The notes: a model not told the origin generated them from the sequence alone. A DNA stretch of 64,000 nt from Anagrus nilaparvatae (GCA_022575985.1 JAKSXM010000142.1:2976001-3040000), one strand, 5' to 3'; counted from the stretch's first letter, positions 47,195 through 59,593 are shown. Numbers and translations: made by a program.

Positions 47195-47270
47195 TTCGCC
47201 TCGGATGCTAATTAACGTGCGATCTGGGCCATTCTATTTTTTTGCTCCCTTGGTTAAAAATGTACTATTA
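47195..47270. repeat. Single arm of the 16.9-kb hairpin repeat
   Basis: GCCTCGGATG, GCGATCTGGGCCATTCT and TTTTTTTGCTCCCTTGGTTA match one arm of the 16912-17022 hairpin, without a partner arm. Confidence 0.65.
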
Positions 47271-49596
47271 ATTACTCTTAAAAAATTTTGTAATCTTCTT
47301 AACAATTGTATTTTCAATTATGATCATTTATGCACCTGACATTTAACATATAGCATCTATACTTTATTGTAATATGATCACTTGAACGTTTTTCATTTAA
47401 ACATATATGAATATATTTTAACAAACAAATCTGGTTATTATAATAGCTGATATCATTATAATCCTTGACCACCCTATTTCTATATATACCATATAAAGAC
47501 AAAAGGGAAACTATAGTTAATGCATTGTCACGAACAGAAATTTCTACGTATATGTTGGTATACAGAAAATGATTCATTGCAGTTTCAAAGGAAGATATAT
47601 TGCGACGTATAAAAGAATAATATCATATGTATAATTTGGACATACGAAGCTTTTCATGTTAACTTGCTTTAATTTCAGATTTTTTATTCAATTTTTTTTT
47701 AACTGTGACTCATTTTTTTTCGATTTTTCAATGAGAGTAATTTTTTGTGCCTATTTTTAAACGTGGGATATACTAACTAAGGAAATTCATTTAAGGGTAA
47801 AAAATGACTTATTCTTATGGACTTTGAATCTCCTGACTTTAAATTTATACTAAAATAAATGGTTTTTTTTTTTATTTCCCAAGGAAGTCTGAGTACCCTT
47901 AAAATTCTTAATTCCTGTTTCGTTAAATTTGAATTTTCCTTAATTTACTGCTATACTTTAAGCTTAATATTGAATATTTAAAAAATAAAAAGCTTTATTT
48001 AGCATAAAACACCCACTATATATGTTTTATATATCACAAATGTAATTTCAATTTTTTTGTTTACAAATCAAATTAAATTAATTGCTTTTTTACAACTATA
48101 CTCCTCTTTTTTTCAGTTATGCTACTTAAATCTAATTCATCCACGTTTTTTATTTACAAGTATAGATTACTAATACTATAAAAAAAATAGCTTGTATGTG
48201 TGCGTAAATATATATGTAAACAATATTGAATAAAATTGAATTTAAAAGTTTTATTCAAAATTAAAAGATTCACTCTATAAATGTATTTATAAAATAACAA
48301 TTGAATATAATAGAAAGTGAAAAAAGATAAAAAACAATAAATAAATGGATTTTTCTTGTTAAGTTTGGTAATAAAAGATTAGATAATTAAAAAAAATTTT
48401 ATTTGATTGAATTTTTATCAATAATTTAAATAATTAAAAATTTAATTAAAATTTTAGAAGTATTTAAATTTGTGCTAATATTTAATTATTTTTTTATTAC
48501 ATTTTTAAATGATTATTTAATTTAAATTATCATTTTTATTCAATAAAAATTTTAATATCAGATATTTTATTTTATAAAGATAATATAAAATGTTTTTTGT
48601 ATTGAAAAAAATTTTTTAAATATTTATATTTTTAGAATTTTTAAATATACATACCAGTCTAAGTTTTGTCCAATTGGGTGTGAAAATCATTTTTTATACA
48701 AAAATGTAAGGTTTTTATGTTAGAAAATTGTTATCATGCTAGAATTAAAATTTTACACCTTAGTTGCATGGTATACTTTTTTTCAGATTAGATACTCAGG
48801 TTTTTTGGAAATTTTGAAAATCAGAAAATAAGGAAACAAATGAATGAGCTTTAAAAAGCTTTGAAAGAAAGTAATTTACAAACCACAAATCTGTGACAGA
48901 ATTCCAAATAGTAAATTTTTGATACTATGAGAGCCCATATATTCCGTGGCTAAACTTAAAATATTTGGGAATCTGTTTTTTATTGTAATTGACACCTAAT
49001 TTCACTTGGTAATCGAAAACTCAAGCAACCTTTTGAAATAACTGACAGGCTAATATATATACATACGTAAATAAATCTGCTAATGTATAAAATACATAAC
49101 CTTTCAGCTAATGACTAAAGTTTTTGAGAAAGTCAAACAATCATCTAGGAGTTTCTGCTTTAAACTATATAATTCTGATTAATGTAAGCTCAGGAGTTTG
49201 AGCTATTTGTAATTTTAAGGATTCATACAAAGACCCTCACACATATAATAATATGTAAATTTATACTTATTTTATTTCTCTCAAGCAAGTTTAAATGACA
49301 TTTTTTTACTATGTATTTAAAATTTTTTTTGTTCAATATTTTTTATTGCATTTTTAGATTTATATGCAAATAATTTTTTAATTGTACTTATTAGATTCCA
49401 ATAGTGTCTAAGATAACGTCTAAATCACAAATAAAATTTATTTTGTGAATTCAATGACTTATTTTCAGATTTCCAAGGAACCCCAACACTATAAACATGT
49501 TTCATGTTAAAAGTAGATAACATCTTTAAGACATTACATCTTTTGGATCAGTTTATTTTTTTGAAATAACATTTCCGATGACTTTTATTTATTTCA
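47271..49596. other. Non-coding AT-rich region
   Basis: No supported gene. Short frames lack signals. Confidence 0.4.
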
Positions 49597-49600
49597 GCAG

Positions 49601-49694
49601 GCCTCCTGGGTTGAAGAATAATATGGCTCAATACTATGATTCTTTCGATTTATTAAAACGAAATTTATCGAAATTCAATGATTATTTTGAATAA
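49601..49694 (+). CDS. Possible terminal exon of an unidentified gene
   Basis: After TTTATTTCAGCAG an open frame reads RPPGLKNNMAQYYDSFDLLK, then RNLSKFNDYFE, and stops at TAA 49692-49694, overlapping an AATAAA. The composition looks more protein-like than nearby frames. No upstream exon with a matching donor was found and no family is recognised. Confidence 0.25.
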
Positions 49695-49947
49695 ATATTT
49701 TTTAAAAGAAATATATTTTTTATTTACTTTAGATAATGCATTTTTATTTCAAATTATTTTTATAAAGTGAAGGTTAATTTCAATTTTAAATATTTTTAAA
49801 TGTACTGAAAATTTTTTTTGTTTTCATTAATTCCATTTACTAATTTTAATTTTAGAAACCTTTTTTTCTGAAATATATTAAACAAAGTAGTTTTATGTAT
49901 GAAATTAAAAAATTTTACTTTTTTTCCAAATTTTGGACATTTTCCAG

Positions 49948-49997
49948 AACAGAAATGGACTGGTGGTAAATTGGGCAATCAAGCTTTGTTATATGAG
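49948..49997 (+). CDS. Possible 50-nt internal exon
   Basis: Flanked by TTTTCCAG and GTAAGT, one frame reads QKWTGGKLGNQALLYE. It might be an exon of an unseen gene, or a 5' untranslated exon spliced to the acceptor-like TTACAG at 50629-50634 ahead of the Gly-rich gene. Unproven. Confidence 0.2.
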
Positions 49998-50597
49998 GTA
50001 AGTCTTGCGTGGCTACTGACGTGAGGGGTCAATTTTTATTTGTAGAATTAATTTGTTCAAAAACAAAATATATTTCTTTTAAAAAATATTTATTAAAAAT
50101 AATCATTGAATTACGATAAATTTCGATTAAATAAATGGTAGTTTTATAATCAATCCTTATTTGAAAGCACTAATTTTGGTAGAGAATTTTCCTTATATCA
50201 GTGCTATCGATATTGATTATTTTATAAAATTCAGACTTTAAGAACTGGGATCCTATCAACTTTAAACTTTTGGAATTTTCGCTAAGAAACCCAAAATTTA
50301 TGACTCTTTAGACCCATTTGTTAAAAATACTCATATTTATCTAGGTAAATTTTTCAAGAACGGTTGAATACAAAGTCAGATTAATCCTTAAAAAATTGTA
50401 AAATAATGAAGAATTTTGATAAATTAATTTTACTTTATTCTTAATATTGCAATGAATTAGCATAATTTTTTTTTCTCTTTAAATTCTAAGAAAGTTACTA
50501 TAAATAAAAATATATTGTTATAAAATTGGCGTTGAATGAAAATCTGTACAAATATTATTTATAGATTAAAAATGAAACTTATGTAAATAATAAATTT

Positions 50598-50635
50598 TAT
50601 ATATAAGCAAGTTTAAAACATTTAATTGTTACAGT
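50598..50635 (+). promoter_or_regulatory. Core promoter of the Gly/His-rich gene
   Basis: TATATATAAG at 50598-50607 and an initiator ACAGTCAC (CAGT at 50632) about 31 bp from the TATAAG core. The start codon follows 29 bp later at 50661. Confidence 0.6.
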
Positions 50636-50660
50636 CACAAAAGAGATCCAATTAATCAAG

Positions 50661-52772
50661 ATGACGCATAAAATTGTAAGTATTAATTATTATTATAATT
50701 ATTGTTTTTAAATTTAAAATGTATTTTAAAAAAGTAATTATAGAGCTGCATAAAAAATATATAATTATTTTGGATGTAATTGAATCTAATCGAATCCTAC
50801 ACAATTGGATCTTGCGAATATTTTACACAAATTTTTGTACAAAAAAATTATTGCACTTTAAATTAATTATCCAAATAAACCCTGGACACAAAGATAAAAG
50901 TTGGTAAAATTAATTTAATATTTAAAGAATAAAATAAATCAGTTACTATAATAAATTCTTCAAAAGTTTAGGAAATCTAATATTTAAATATTTTATATAT
51001 TTATTTTTACAATTTTTATATTATTTTTTAGTAAAAGTATATCAAATTTTTAATCATTAGATTTCCTAGACTTGTGTAGGATTTATTTGGGTAATTAATT
51101 TAAATTGCAATATTTTTTTCGTGCAAGAGTTTGTATAAGAAAACAGACGTACAAGGTCTAAATGTATCGGTTTACCATACGAGTAGATTTAATGTAAGCA
51201 GTCAAAATCACAGTTCCAATTTTTATAAAAAATATATATAGAAACAAAAAAAAATAAATTAAATTTATAAATATCACTGTTATAGTTAAATTGAATTTTT
51301 TATATTTTATTTATTTATTTAATAAAAGTTAATGCAGGCATTACTGATGCATGTTTAAAAATACAAAGTAATATAATAAGGTAAAAATAATATAATATAA
51401 TAAAGTAATTGGATATATCTTGTATTTGGAAAATTGAATTTATCGATCAATAGGGCAAAAGATCGATAGGGCTTTTGCCCTATTGATCGATAAATTCAAT
51501 TTTCCAAATACAAGTTTATACAAAAAAATGGGTGATAATGTCATTATCAATAAATATAATAAAGTAATGTAATGAGGTAAAAATAAGACAAAAATTAATA
51601 TTTTGGATAAGCATATAAGTAGAAGCAAAAAAAATATAATAGGATTTGAATTATAGTAAATAAATTAACTGAAGCAAATTTAAATAAAATTTATTAAATA
51701 AAAATTAATAATAAATAATGCGAAGATCAAATAAAATATAAACAAAACATAAATTTATACTTTAATTTTTTTAGATTTAGATTTAAAATTTAAAATTTTA
51801 AATATTTGTTTTCAGGTGTCATTATTGATAATTTCGCTGGTTGCGTCAACATGTGCTAAAGAATATTTACAGCACGGAGGCTTTAATTCAAAAGCAGATG
51901 CAGGCGCAAAAGCAGAATCAACTGTTAATATAAACCTTGTTACCTCAAATATTGCTAAGGCTGGAGCTGGAGCTGAAGCTTCTGGATATGGGTCTGGCAT
52001 TGGTGGAGGATACGGAGGAGGTCAAGGAGGAGGTTACGGAGTAGGTTACGGATCAGGAGGTGGAGCTGGAGGGGGTCACGGAGGAGGAGGTGGTATTGGA
52101 GGAGGTCACGGAGGTGGTGGTGGAATAGGAGGGGGTCACGGAGGAGGTGGTGGTATTGGAGGAGGTCACGGAGGTGGTGGTGGAATAGGAGGGGGTCACG
52201 GAGGAGGAGGTGGTATTGGAGGAGGTCACGGAGGTGGTGGTGGTATTGGAGGAGGTCACGGAGGTGGTGGTGGTATTGGAGGAGGTCACGGAGGTGGTGG
52301 TGGAATAGGAGGGGGTCACGGAGGAGGTGGTGGTATTGGAGGAGGTCACGGAGGTGGTGGTGGAATAGGAGGTGGTCACGGAGGAGGAGGTGGTATTGGA
52401 GGAGGTCACGGAGGAGGAGGTGGTATTGGAGGAGGTCAAGGAGGAGGTGGTGGCATTGGGGGAGGACAAGGAGGTGGTTACGGAGGAGGTCAAGGAGGTG
52501 GAATTGGAGGGGGTCACGGAGGAGGAGGAGGTATTGGAGGAGGTCATGGAGGCGGAGGTGGTATTGGAGGAGGTCACGGAGGCGGAGGTGGTTTCGGAGG
52601 AGGTCAGGGAGGAGGTGGTGGGGTTGGGGGAGGACAAGGAAGTGGTTATGGAGGAGGTCAAGGAGGAGGTTACGGAGTAGGTTACGGATCAGGAGGTGGA
52701 GCTGGAGGGGGTCACGGAGGAGGAGGTGGGTTTGGTCATGGGGCAGGTCATGGATTTGCGTTAGTCGTTTAA
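50661..52772 (+). CDS. Secreted Gly/His-rich repeat protein (323 aa, two exons)
   Basis: Exon 1 (50661-50675) encodes MTHKI, with donor GTAAGT. Exon 2 (51816-52772) continues in phase 0 with VSLLIISLVASTCAKEYLQ, completing a signal peptide probably cut near the Cys/Ala. A short Lys/Ala/Asn-containing segment (KADAGAKAESTVNINLV) follows, then about 250 residues of Gly repeats, mainly a 10-residue unit GGHGGGGGIG. The flank YGGGQGGGYGVGYGSGGGAG occurs once before and once after the repeat core. It ends GHGAGHGFALVV. The split signal peptide and Gly/His/Tyr content are typical of insect cuticle, eggshell, silk or glue components, but no chitin-binding motif is visible, so the role is inferred only as a secreted structural protein. 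AATAAA is at 52889. Confidence 0.9.
51419..51514. repeat. Perfect 43-bp inverted repeat in the intron
   Basis: Arms 51419-51461 and 51472-51514 are exact reverse complements, with a 10-nt loop containing CGATAG. Each arm includes TTATCGATCAATAGGGC or its inverse. It lies in the single intron of the Gly/His-rich gene, so a long stable hairpin would form in the pre-mRNA. Confidence 0.93.
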
Positions 52773-52888
52773 TGAATTATTTTTAACTAATCAATTAATT
52801 GTTATATTGTAAAAAGCATTATGTTTCTTATTTGTTAATTGTTAATTATTAATTTTACATAAATTGTGTAAATTTCTTTGAAAATTTT

Positions 52889-52894
52889 AATAAA
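52889..52894 (+). terminator. Poly(A) signal of the Gly/His-rich gene
   Basis: AATAAA about 117 bp after the stop codon at 52770-52772. Confidence 0.6.
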
Positions 52895-53960
52895 GCTGGT
52901 GATGCATTATGCATTATTTATACACAATATTATACATAACACATTTTCATATTATCTAAGTGCTAATTAAATAAAAATATGTGGTTTTTAAAGAAAATTA
53001 AATGTTTTTTATTTATCCATACTATAACTTTGGTATCTGCATTTAAGTTTTATAATTAAAAAATTCATTACAAAGTAAATTATTGTAAAAATTATATATA
53101 AAATGTATAAAAATAAAAAATTTTTATGTTACTTAAATGAATAAAATATTAATCGTATTTTAATAAAAAAAATATAATCATGATTACAAAGAAATTAAAA
53201 AAATCTAATAATAAAGAATTAGAAACATTAAAATTAAAATAAATTTGGTAAAATAGAATCTTATCAAATACTTTTGAACCCTAAAAAGTAATTATTTTTT
53301 AAAATAAAAAAAAATGTTTTTATCTTTTATTTTGGTTTTTCTTATTTACTTTAATCGAGTATTTTATTAACATTAATAACTATTATTAGAAATTCAATTG
53401 CTTGAAATATTAAAACAGTTTATTGTGTAAAGTACTTCTTGACCAATCTTTAAATAATCTTTGGTGATAACTATGCTTAATTTGTTTTTATTTATTTGTT
53501 TTTTTTTTCAATATTTCAACAATAAAGGAAAATAAAATAAAAATACTTAGTAAGTAAAATGGTAAGTAAACGGAAAAAATCTTACCCCTTGTTATTTGAA
53601 GCTTTCTGAATTATTTTGTTCTTTAGTATTACGTCATATATGGCCCTGAAAAAGACCGTTGGGTTTTTTAAAGAACATTTAATGCGTGATTCCAGCTACA
53701 CATCTTTAATATAATAAATTACACACATAGAGCAAATTAATTTATCAATACCATTTCATACATAAGCACAGGTAAAAAATTCAAAACTCACATTTACAAT
53801 TCATTACGAGCACCTTATGCTAAGGTATGTCTCCTGGCCAGAATTTCAATTTACACCTCTTCAAGCTTACGAGCTCGGTAATTGCGCCAAGCGAAACAAC
53901 AATCACAGCATACGAGCTGCTTAGATAAGATTCAATGTCCTGATACCAAGGACTCCTCCA
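52895..53960. other. Intergenic region
   Basis: AT-rich, no supported gene. An ATG directly followed by GTAAGT at about 53559 is reminiscent of the mini-exons nearby but lacks a TATA box and a partner exon. Confidence 0.4.
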
Positions 53961-53964
53961 AGAA

Positions 53965-54322
53965 AAAAATTTTCAAAAAATTAAGTATCCAATTCGAGAT
54001 ATCGAGTAAAAACGATACTTAAATACTTTCATAGAATTAAATGAGGTATTACACCAAAAGAAAAGGTAGTTTGAGATTTTTTGATAAAAAAATTTGGAAA
54101 ACAAAATTAGTTCTTAATACCACAATGGTTGTGAAATATCGCGGGTTACAGATGTACATCCATACATAAATGTATAATGTATACATACACACACACACAC
54201 ACACATACAGACTTTTTTTAAAAACCGATTTTTTAGCTTCCTGAGGTCTCAAAACGTGCTTATATGCCAAAAAACCAGAAATCAAAATTTGACCCATCAC
54301 AATGGTTCCTCATTGAGGAACC
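53965..54322. repeat. Full copy of the GGTTCCTC-hairpin dispersed repeat
   Basis: It shares AAAAAATTAAGTATCCAATTC, ATCGAGTAAAAA, GAGGTATTACACCAA, an (AC)n run at about 54185-54205, CTCAAAACGTGCTTATATGC, and the hairpin GGTTCCTC-ATT-GAGGAACC at 54304-54322 with the 23.4-kb copy. Confidence 0.8.
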
Positions 54323-54717
54323 AAAAAACATAATTTTAATTTTAAAAATTACACAATTATATAAAAATTTTAATATTTATCAGTTGCTTATTAAAATTTG
54401 ATAAACTTCTTTATTAATATTTTACATTATAAATATAATACTTCTTTTAAATATACACAGAGTAAAAAATCCTTGAATTTTATTTGATAAAATAAAATTT
54501 AAAAAATTTTAAACTATTCAATTGATTTTTTTTTTTATTTTTAAAACTAATCTGCACAGAGAATATAATTAAAATGTTCTAATTATTGTAAATACATTTT
54601 CTTTATAGATAATAATTAGCTACATGAGTAATTTTTTTTTATATTTTGCGAATTTCTTTATAAAAAAAAAGCGTAAATTAAATATATGTTTAATAAAAAT
54701 TAATCATTTAAATTTGG

Positions 54718-54725
54718 TATAAAAG
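54718..54725 (+). promoter_or_regulatory. TATA box of the Asn/Arg/Pro/Gly repeat gene
   Basis: TATAAAAG lies 60 bp before the start codon at 54778; a TCAACA initiator-like word follows about 25 bp downstream. Confidence 0.6.
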
Positions 54726-54777
54726 TAACTTAAGTAAATTATCAACATGTTAGTTTATTTAAAGATACGATAACAAA

Positions 54778-56334
54778 ATGTTTTATAATATTGTAAGTAA
54801 AAAGTTAATTTTTCTTAAATAAAATCTTTAATTTCTAATTTAATTTTTCTTTTTTTTAATTTTAATATTTTTTTTAAATATGTTTTTTTTTAAACAATTT
54901 AAAATTAACACATTTATTATTTAAATTGATTTAAGTTTTATTTTATTTTAATTTTAGGTATCAATACTGCTAAGTGTATTGATTATAACAATATTGATAG
55001 AAGAATACGATGCGCAAGAAAATGCAGGGCTAAGAAAGAGTTCATCTTCCAATCGTGTTAGTCAGTATGGAAGTGGAGTATACGGAGTTTATAATGTAAA
55101 TAAACAAAATACTAAAGATAATGTATTTGGTGGAAAAAACAACGTTGATAAAAAAACTGAACATGCCAACGCTCTGAAGAGGCAACCTAATAGTTCATAT
55201 GGCAGTGGAGTAAGTGGAGTATACGATAATAATGCTGGCAGTAGACCAGGTTCCAATAACTTTAACAACAGGCCTGGTAATAGCAATTCTAACAGACCTG
55301 GTGCTAATAATAGACCCGTTGGAGATAATGCTAATAGACCCGGTGCTAATAATGTAAATGGAAGACCCGGTAGTAATTTAAATAATAGGCCTGGTGCTAA
55401 TAATGTAAATGGAAGACCTGGTGGTAATAATTTAAATAACAGGCCTGGGGCTAATAATAGGCCCGGTGGTGATATTGTAAATGGAAGACCCGGTAGTAAT
55501 AATTTAAATAATAGGCCAGGTGCTAATAATGTAAATGGAAGACCCGGTGGTAATAATTTAAATAACAGGCCTGGGGCTAATAATAGGCCCGGTGGTGATA
55601 TTGTAAATGGAAGGCCTGGTGGTAATAATTTAAATAACAGGCCTGGTGCTAATAATAGGCCCGGTGGTGATATTATAAATGGAAGACCTGGTGGTAATAA
55701 TTTAAATAATAGGCCTGGTGCTAATAATAGGCCTGGTGGTGATATTGTAAATGGAAGACCTGGTGGTAATAATTTAAATAATAGGCCTGGTGCTAATAAT
55801 AGACCCGGAAATAATAATGCAAATGGAAGACCTGATGGTAATAATATAAATAATAGGCCTGGTGGTAGTGACCAATTTGGTGCTAATAATGGATTTGGAG
55901 TGAATGGAGGAATTGGTTGGGGAAATACTGGTATTGGTGCTGGAATTAATGTAGGCAATATAGGAGGAATACCAAATAATCCTGGAAATTTTGGTAATAT
56001 ACCAGGATTTGGAGGAATGACCAATACAGGAATACCAAACATCCCTGGCAATTTTGGTAATATACCAGGATTTGGAGGAGTGACTAATACAGGGATACCA
56101 AACATTCCTGGCAATTTTGGTAATATACCAGGATTTGGAGGAGTGTCTAATACAGGGAGACCAAATGTTCCAGGAAATTTCGGTAATTTACCAGGGTTTG
56201 CGCCTATTAATTTACCAGGGTTTGGATCTGGTAATTTCGGTAATACTCCAGGGTCGGGAGTACCTAATGCTAATGGTAAATTTGATAATGCTAATGGATT
56301 TGGAAGAAGACCAAACTTTTATAGTAATTTTTGA
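54778..56334 (+). CDS. Secreted Asn/Arg/Pro/Gly repeat protein (463 aa, two exons)
   Basis: Exon 1 (54778-54792) encodes MFYNI before GTAAGT. Exon 2 (54958-56334) continues in phase 0 with VSILLSVLIITILIEEYDAQ, completing a signal peptide. Then come: a segment with two YGSGV.GVY motifs (SQYGSGVYGVY and SYGSGVSGVY) and a basic linker ending LKRQ; about 200 residues of NRPG repeats with a 24-residue unit (for example NNLNNRPGANNRPGGD then IVNGRPGG); a Gly/Ile/Asn bridge; and four copies of a roughly 20-residue unit with PGNFGNIPGFGG. No cysteines are seen in the repeats. It looks like an intrinsically disordered secreted structural protein. Arg and Asn supply most polar character. No family is recognised. 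AATAAA words lie at 56337 and about 56608. Confidence 0.9.
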
Positions 56335-56344
56335 TAAATAAAAA

Positions 56345-56999
56345 TAGTGGAAGGCACGTTAGACCTGTAGAATATTCAGGAGATCTAAATATCGAAACTG
56401 AATCCAATAGATAAAATGAACTAAATAATAGTAGATAAGATAAAACGTACATACTAATTAAAAATTAATATTTTGATTATAATTTAATTTTTAATATTTT
56501 GCAAACTTCATTAATTCGTTTCATATTAAAAATTTTCCTTTAAAATTTTGATATCATATTTATTCAGCTGATTTTTTATAACCAGTGTAAAACTATATAT
56601 AAAATTTTAATAAAAAATATGACAAGGAAAATATATTTTTTTGTTCATTTAAATTGTTTATATTATTATGACCTGCTTCAAATGGAGTACCTTTATTCAT
56701 CTATGCTATTTCAAGCCGAATATAAAAATTAATATATAATTCAGTCTTATTTTCCTCCTTCCAAGTAGTAGTTAAACTCAATAACTAAAATAATTAAAAT
56801 GATGCAGGACAAGGAGCAATAATTTTGACAAAATTAAAGAATTTGTAAGAAAAATTATTCATACATATTGTTTTTCTTTTGATTAAGATTTTTGAGAATA
56901 AAAACTTTAATTTACTTAAATTTTTATAAAAATTTTTTTGCACTTTTTTACCAACTACGCTACGATGATATGATTTGGCCGATTTGCTTCCGACTTTCA
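56345..56999. other. Intergenic region
   Basis: AT-rich; nothing callable except poly(A) candidates of the preceding gene. Confidence 0.4.
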
Positions 57000-57602
57000 G
57001 GACAGGTCGTGGTAGTTAAAAAAACATTCTCTATCCCCCAGTTTAACTGAATGGGCCTCCTAGGCCTAGACATTAGCCCCCCTAGGAAATAAGTTTTCAA
57101 GTTTTCAAAATATCAATGAAAATTTAAAGTCAGAGTTGTCCGCTTTAAAAGCTGATTTTCAACACCATCTTTATGGAGCCATATTTCGAAAACAACTGAA
57201 GCAAAAGGTACTAAAAAAGAATTTTTTAAAACAGGTAGCTTGTAAAAAGTTTTTGAGAACTATAAAACCCACGTTAGTCAAAAATTACAATTTTGACAGC
57301 AATTTCAAAATTGGTAATTTTTGGCTAAAATAGTCATGGTTAACTGACTATATCGGTCAGAAAATAACTGATAAAATAATGAGGTATACGGGGGTTAAAA
57401 CCTGACACTTACACAAAAAAAATTAGATTAACCGGAAGATATTTGGGTTACTTACAAGTTAGCAGTGTCACTTAGAAAATATCCTAAAAAATCTTATTTT
57501 ATAACTTAAAAACCTGATAGGTTTCTAGTTTTTAGGCCCAGGAGGCCCATTCAGGTAAACTGAGGGTATCCTGGATGTTTTTTCAACTACCTCAACCTGT
57601 CC
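57000..57602. mobile_element. Element with ~70-bp terminal inverted repeats
   Basis: The left end GGACAGGTCGTGGTAGTT through GAATGGGCCTCCTAGGCCT is mirrored at the right (AGGCCCAGGAGGCCCATTC through CAACCTGTCC). Arms are about 85% alike. A 65-codon frame inside (57136-57333) is not convincing. A target duplication is not evident. Confidence 0.7.
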
Positions 57603-59580
57603 TTTAAACAGTTGACACTGCCCTTGTCAGTTCAAAGATTAGTAACCTCTATTGAAAATATAACTTATTTGTATTTCTAAAATTTAATAAAGTATAAACA
57701 ACAAAAATGAATTTTTTATTGTTTTTATATTATATTTCTTAGAAATTTCTATCAGAGTTACGATTTTTAGACTATAAAAAAAAATAAAACAAGTATTATA
57801 GTTATTGATTTTAATTATATTTTAGTTTTAACGGAATACATAATATTTTTGTTACTTTAAGATTAGTATATAAAATTTATTATGATTTCATTCAATGCTC
57901 ATTCAAAGAGGATTAGTAGATTACCCTTTTACTTGGTTGGGATATTTTATAGAAATGAAAATTGAGATTTAGACGGATTTATATAAAATATATAATATTT
58001 AATATTTGTTTAATATTTTGCTTAATTCTAATTTTTACTGATTCAAATAAAATAACAAATTATAAAAAGATAAATTTTAAATCTTATATAATTTTTATTA
58101 AAATATTCTCTTTAGAAATTTTCAAAACATAACAAATATTTTTGCTGGGTGCCAATTTGGTATGGAATTTTCTGCACTCGTTATATTCCCAGGCAAGAAG
58201 AATAGTATATTAGGTAAAAAGGGCGGAAAAATTGTGTTTCCTCTGCAAGGACTAGATGAAATCACTTCAGATTGGAAACCCTGCAACTAGATCTGATTTA
58301 AAAAAAAAATTGCTTCAGGGGATTTTTGATTCATCAAGTAGTTTTTGAGATTATGAGGATACGCCTTTTCGTACATACTTCCATAGCAGAGGCATCCGAA
58401 TGACCTAGGGACCAAATTTATGTTAAAAAGTCATCAGTTTCTAAATTTTTTTTTAAAAGAATTTACACACATTTTTCAATTAAAATTATAATTTTATATT
58501 ACATTACATAATAAATAATTATTAAATTAGTGACGTAATTATTTAAAATTTTAAAATATTTTATATTAATTATTAGATTATAATGCAAAAAATAATTATT
58601 ATAATTTTGAATAATAAATTAATTAATGCTTTGTTCTCTTATAATGCATAATTTTAATCAACACACAAACTAAAGATCTTAAAAAGCCAATCTTTTTTGA
58701 TCTTTAGGGTAAAGATTTTATGCTAAAGAGAAATTTTAAAAGCAAATTTCCTAATATAAAATTTTAAACGTGTCACTTTAGCATTCGTTTGGATTAACGC
58801 TCTTTGCCTTATTTAGTAAAATGACTTCAAAATTTAAAATTATTTATTTATCATTGTAGAGCGAAGCTCTATCTCAATCCGGAAAAAAATTCAAGTGTTG
58901 TGACACGATATGAGTAACTGCGAAATTGACCTAAAATATAGGAGAAAGTCTGGGATTTTGAAAATACCGATTGGATTGGGTTCAGTATGTAAAAATATGA
59001 TACCATACCATTTTGTAAGGCCTTTTTAGGAAAATTTTGAACATTTCTATAATGCTTTGCAAATTAAAGGAAATAAAAAACAATAAGAAACCATGGAATC
59101 AATTTTTTTTTTTATACTATGATTTATTTTTTTTTGTTTTCTTTGATTTAAAGAGTTACGTAAATTTCTAAAATTTACTATTATCATTTGTTGACAGTAA
59201 AATTTTGAAAATGGAAAATTTCGTTAAATATGAAAGGTTATTCAAATTCGTCTATTGAGTTTTGAAGTAATTAAAAAGCAAATACCGTCAAAAGAAGTGG
59301 TTTACCTACAAAATGTACATGGGAAAACACAAACTTCAAGTCCATTTAAACCAATATTTTCAATCTCTACTGATAAATTCTTTTTGCAAGTTAATGATAC
59401 CTATACACTTATTGATTTATATTAAATATTTATAGACGACTTATTAAAAAAAATATTTTTTTAATTCATTATTATTCTTATTAGTCACAAAATTAATTAT
59501 TATCTTAAAAAATTGATCATATGACTTGTTTTTTCAGTATTACATTAAATTTAACAGTACACTTAATCTATGCAAATTTG
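57603..59580. other. Intergenic region
   Basis: Mostly AT-rich. A less AT-rich patch at 58140-58420 and another at 58855-59000 hold no supported exon. Confidence 0.4.
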
Positions 59581-59585
59581 AAACA

Positions 59586-59593
59586 TATAAAAG
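59586..59593 (+). promoter_or_regulatory. TATA box of the Gly/Tyr/His-rich gene
   Basis: TATAAAAG lies 93 bp upstream of the ATG at 59679, placing the start site near 59617. Confidence 0.55.

Noticed and set aside
47157..47339. 60-codon frame near the duplicated unit
   Set aside because: Its middle is the hairpin-repeat arm also found at 16.9 kb.
52053..52661. 202-codon Ser/Thr-rich minus-strand frame
   Set aside because: It is the antisense of the Gly-repeat array of the 50661-52772 gene; no signal peptide, promoter or splice support.
53557..53567. ATG followed directly by GTAAGT, like the mini-exons
   Set aside because: No TATA box at the right distance and no in-phase signal-peptide exon downstream before the next repeat.
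55089..56114. 341-codon Pro/Leu-rich minus-strand frame
   Set aside because: It is antisense to the Asn/Arg/Pro/Gly repeat gene, whose + strand model has a TATA box, a split signal peptide and a poly(A) signal.
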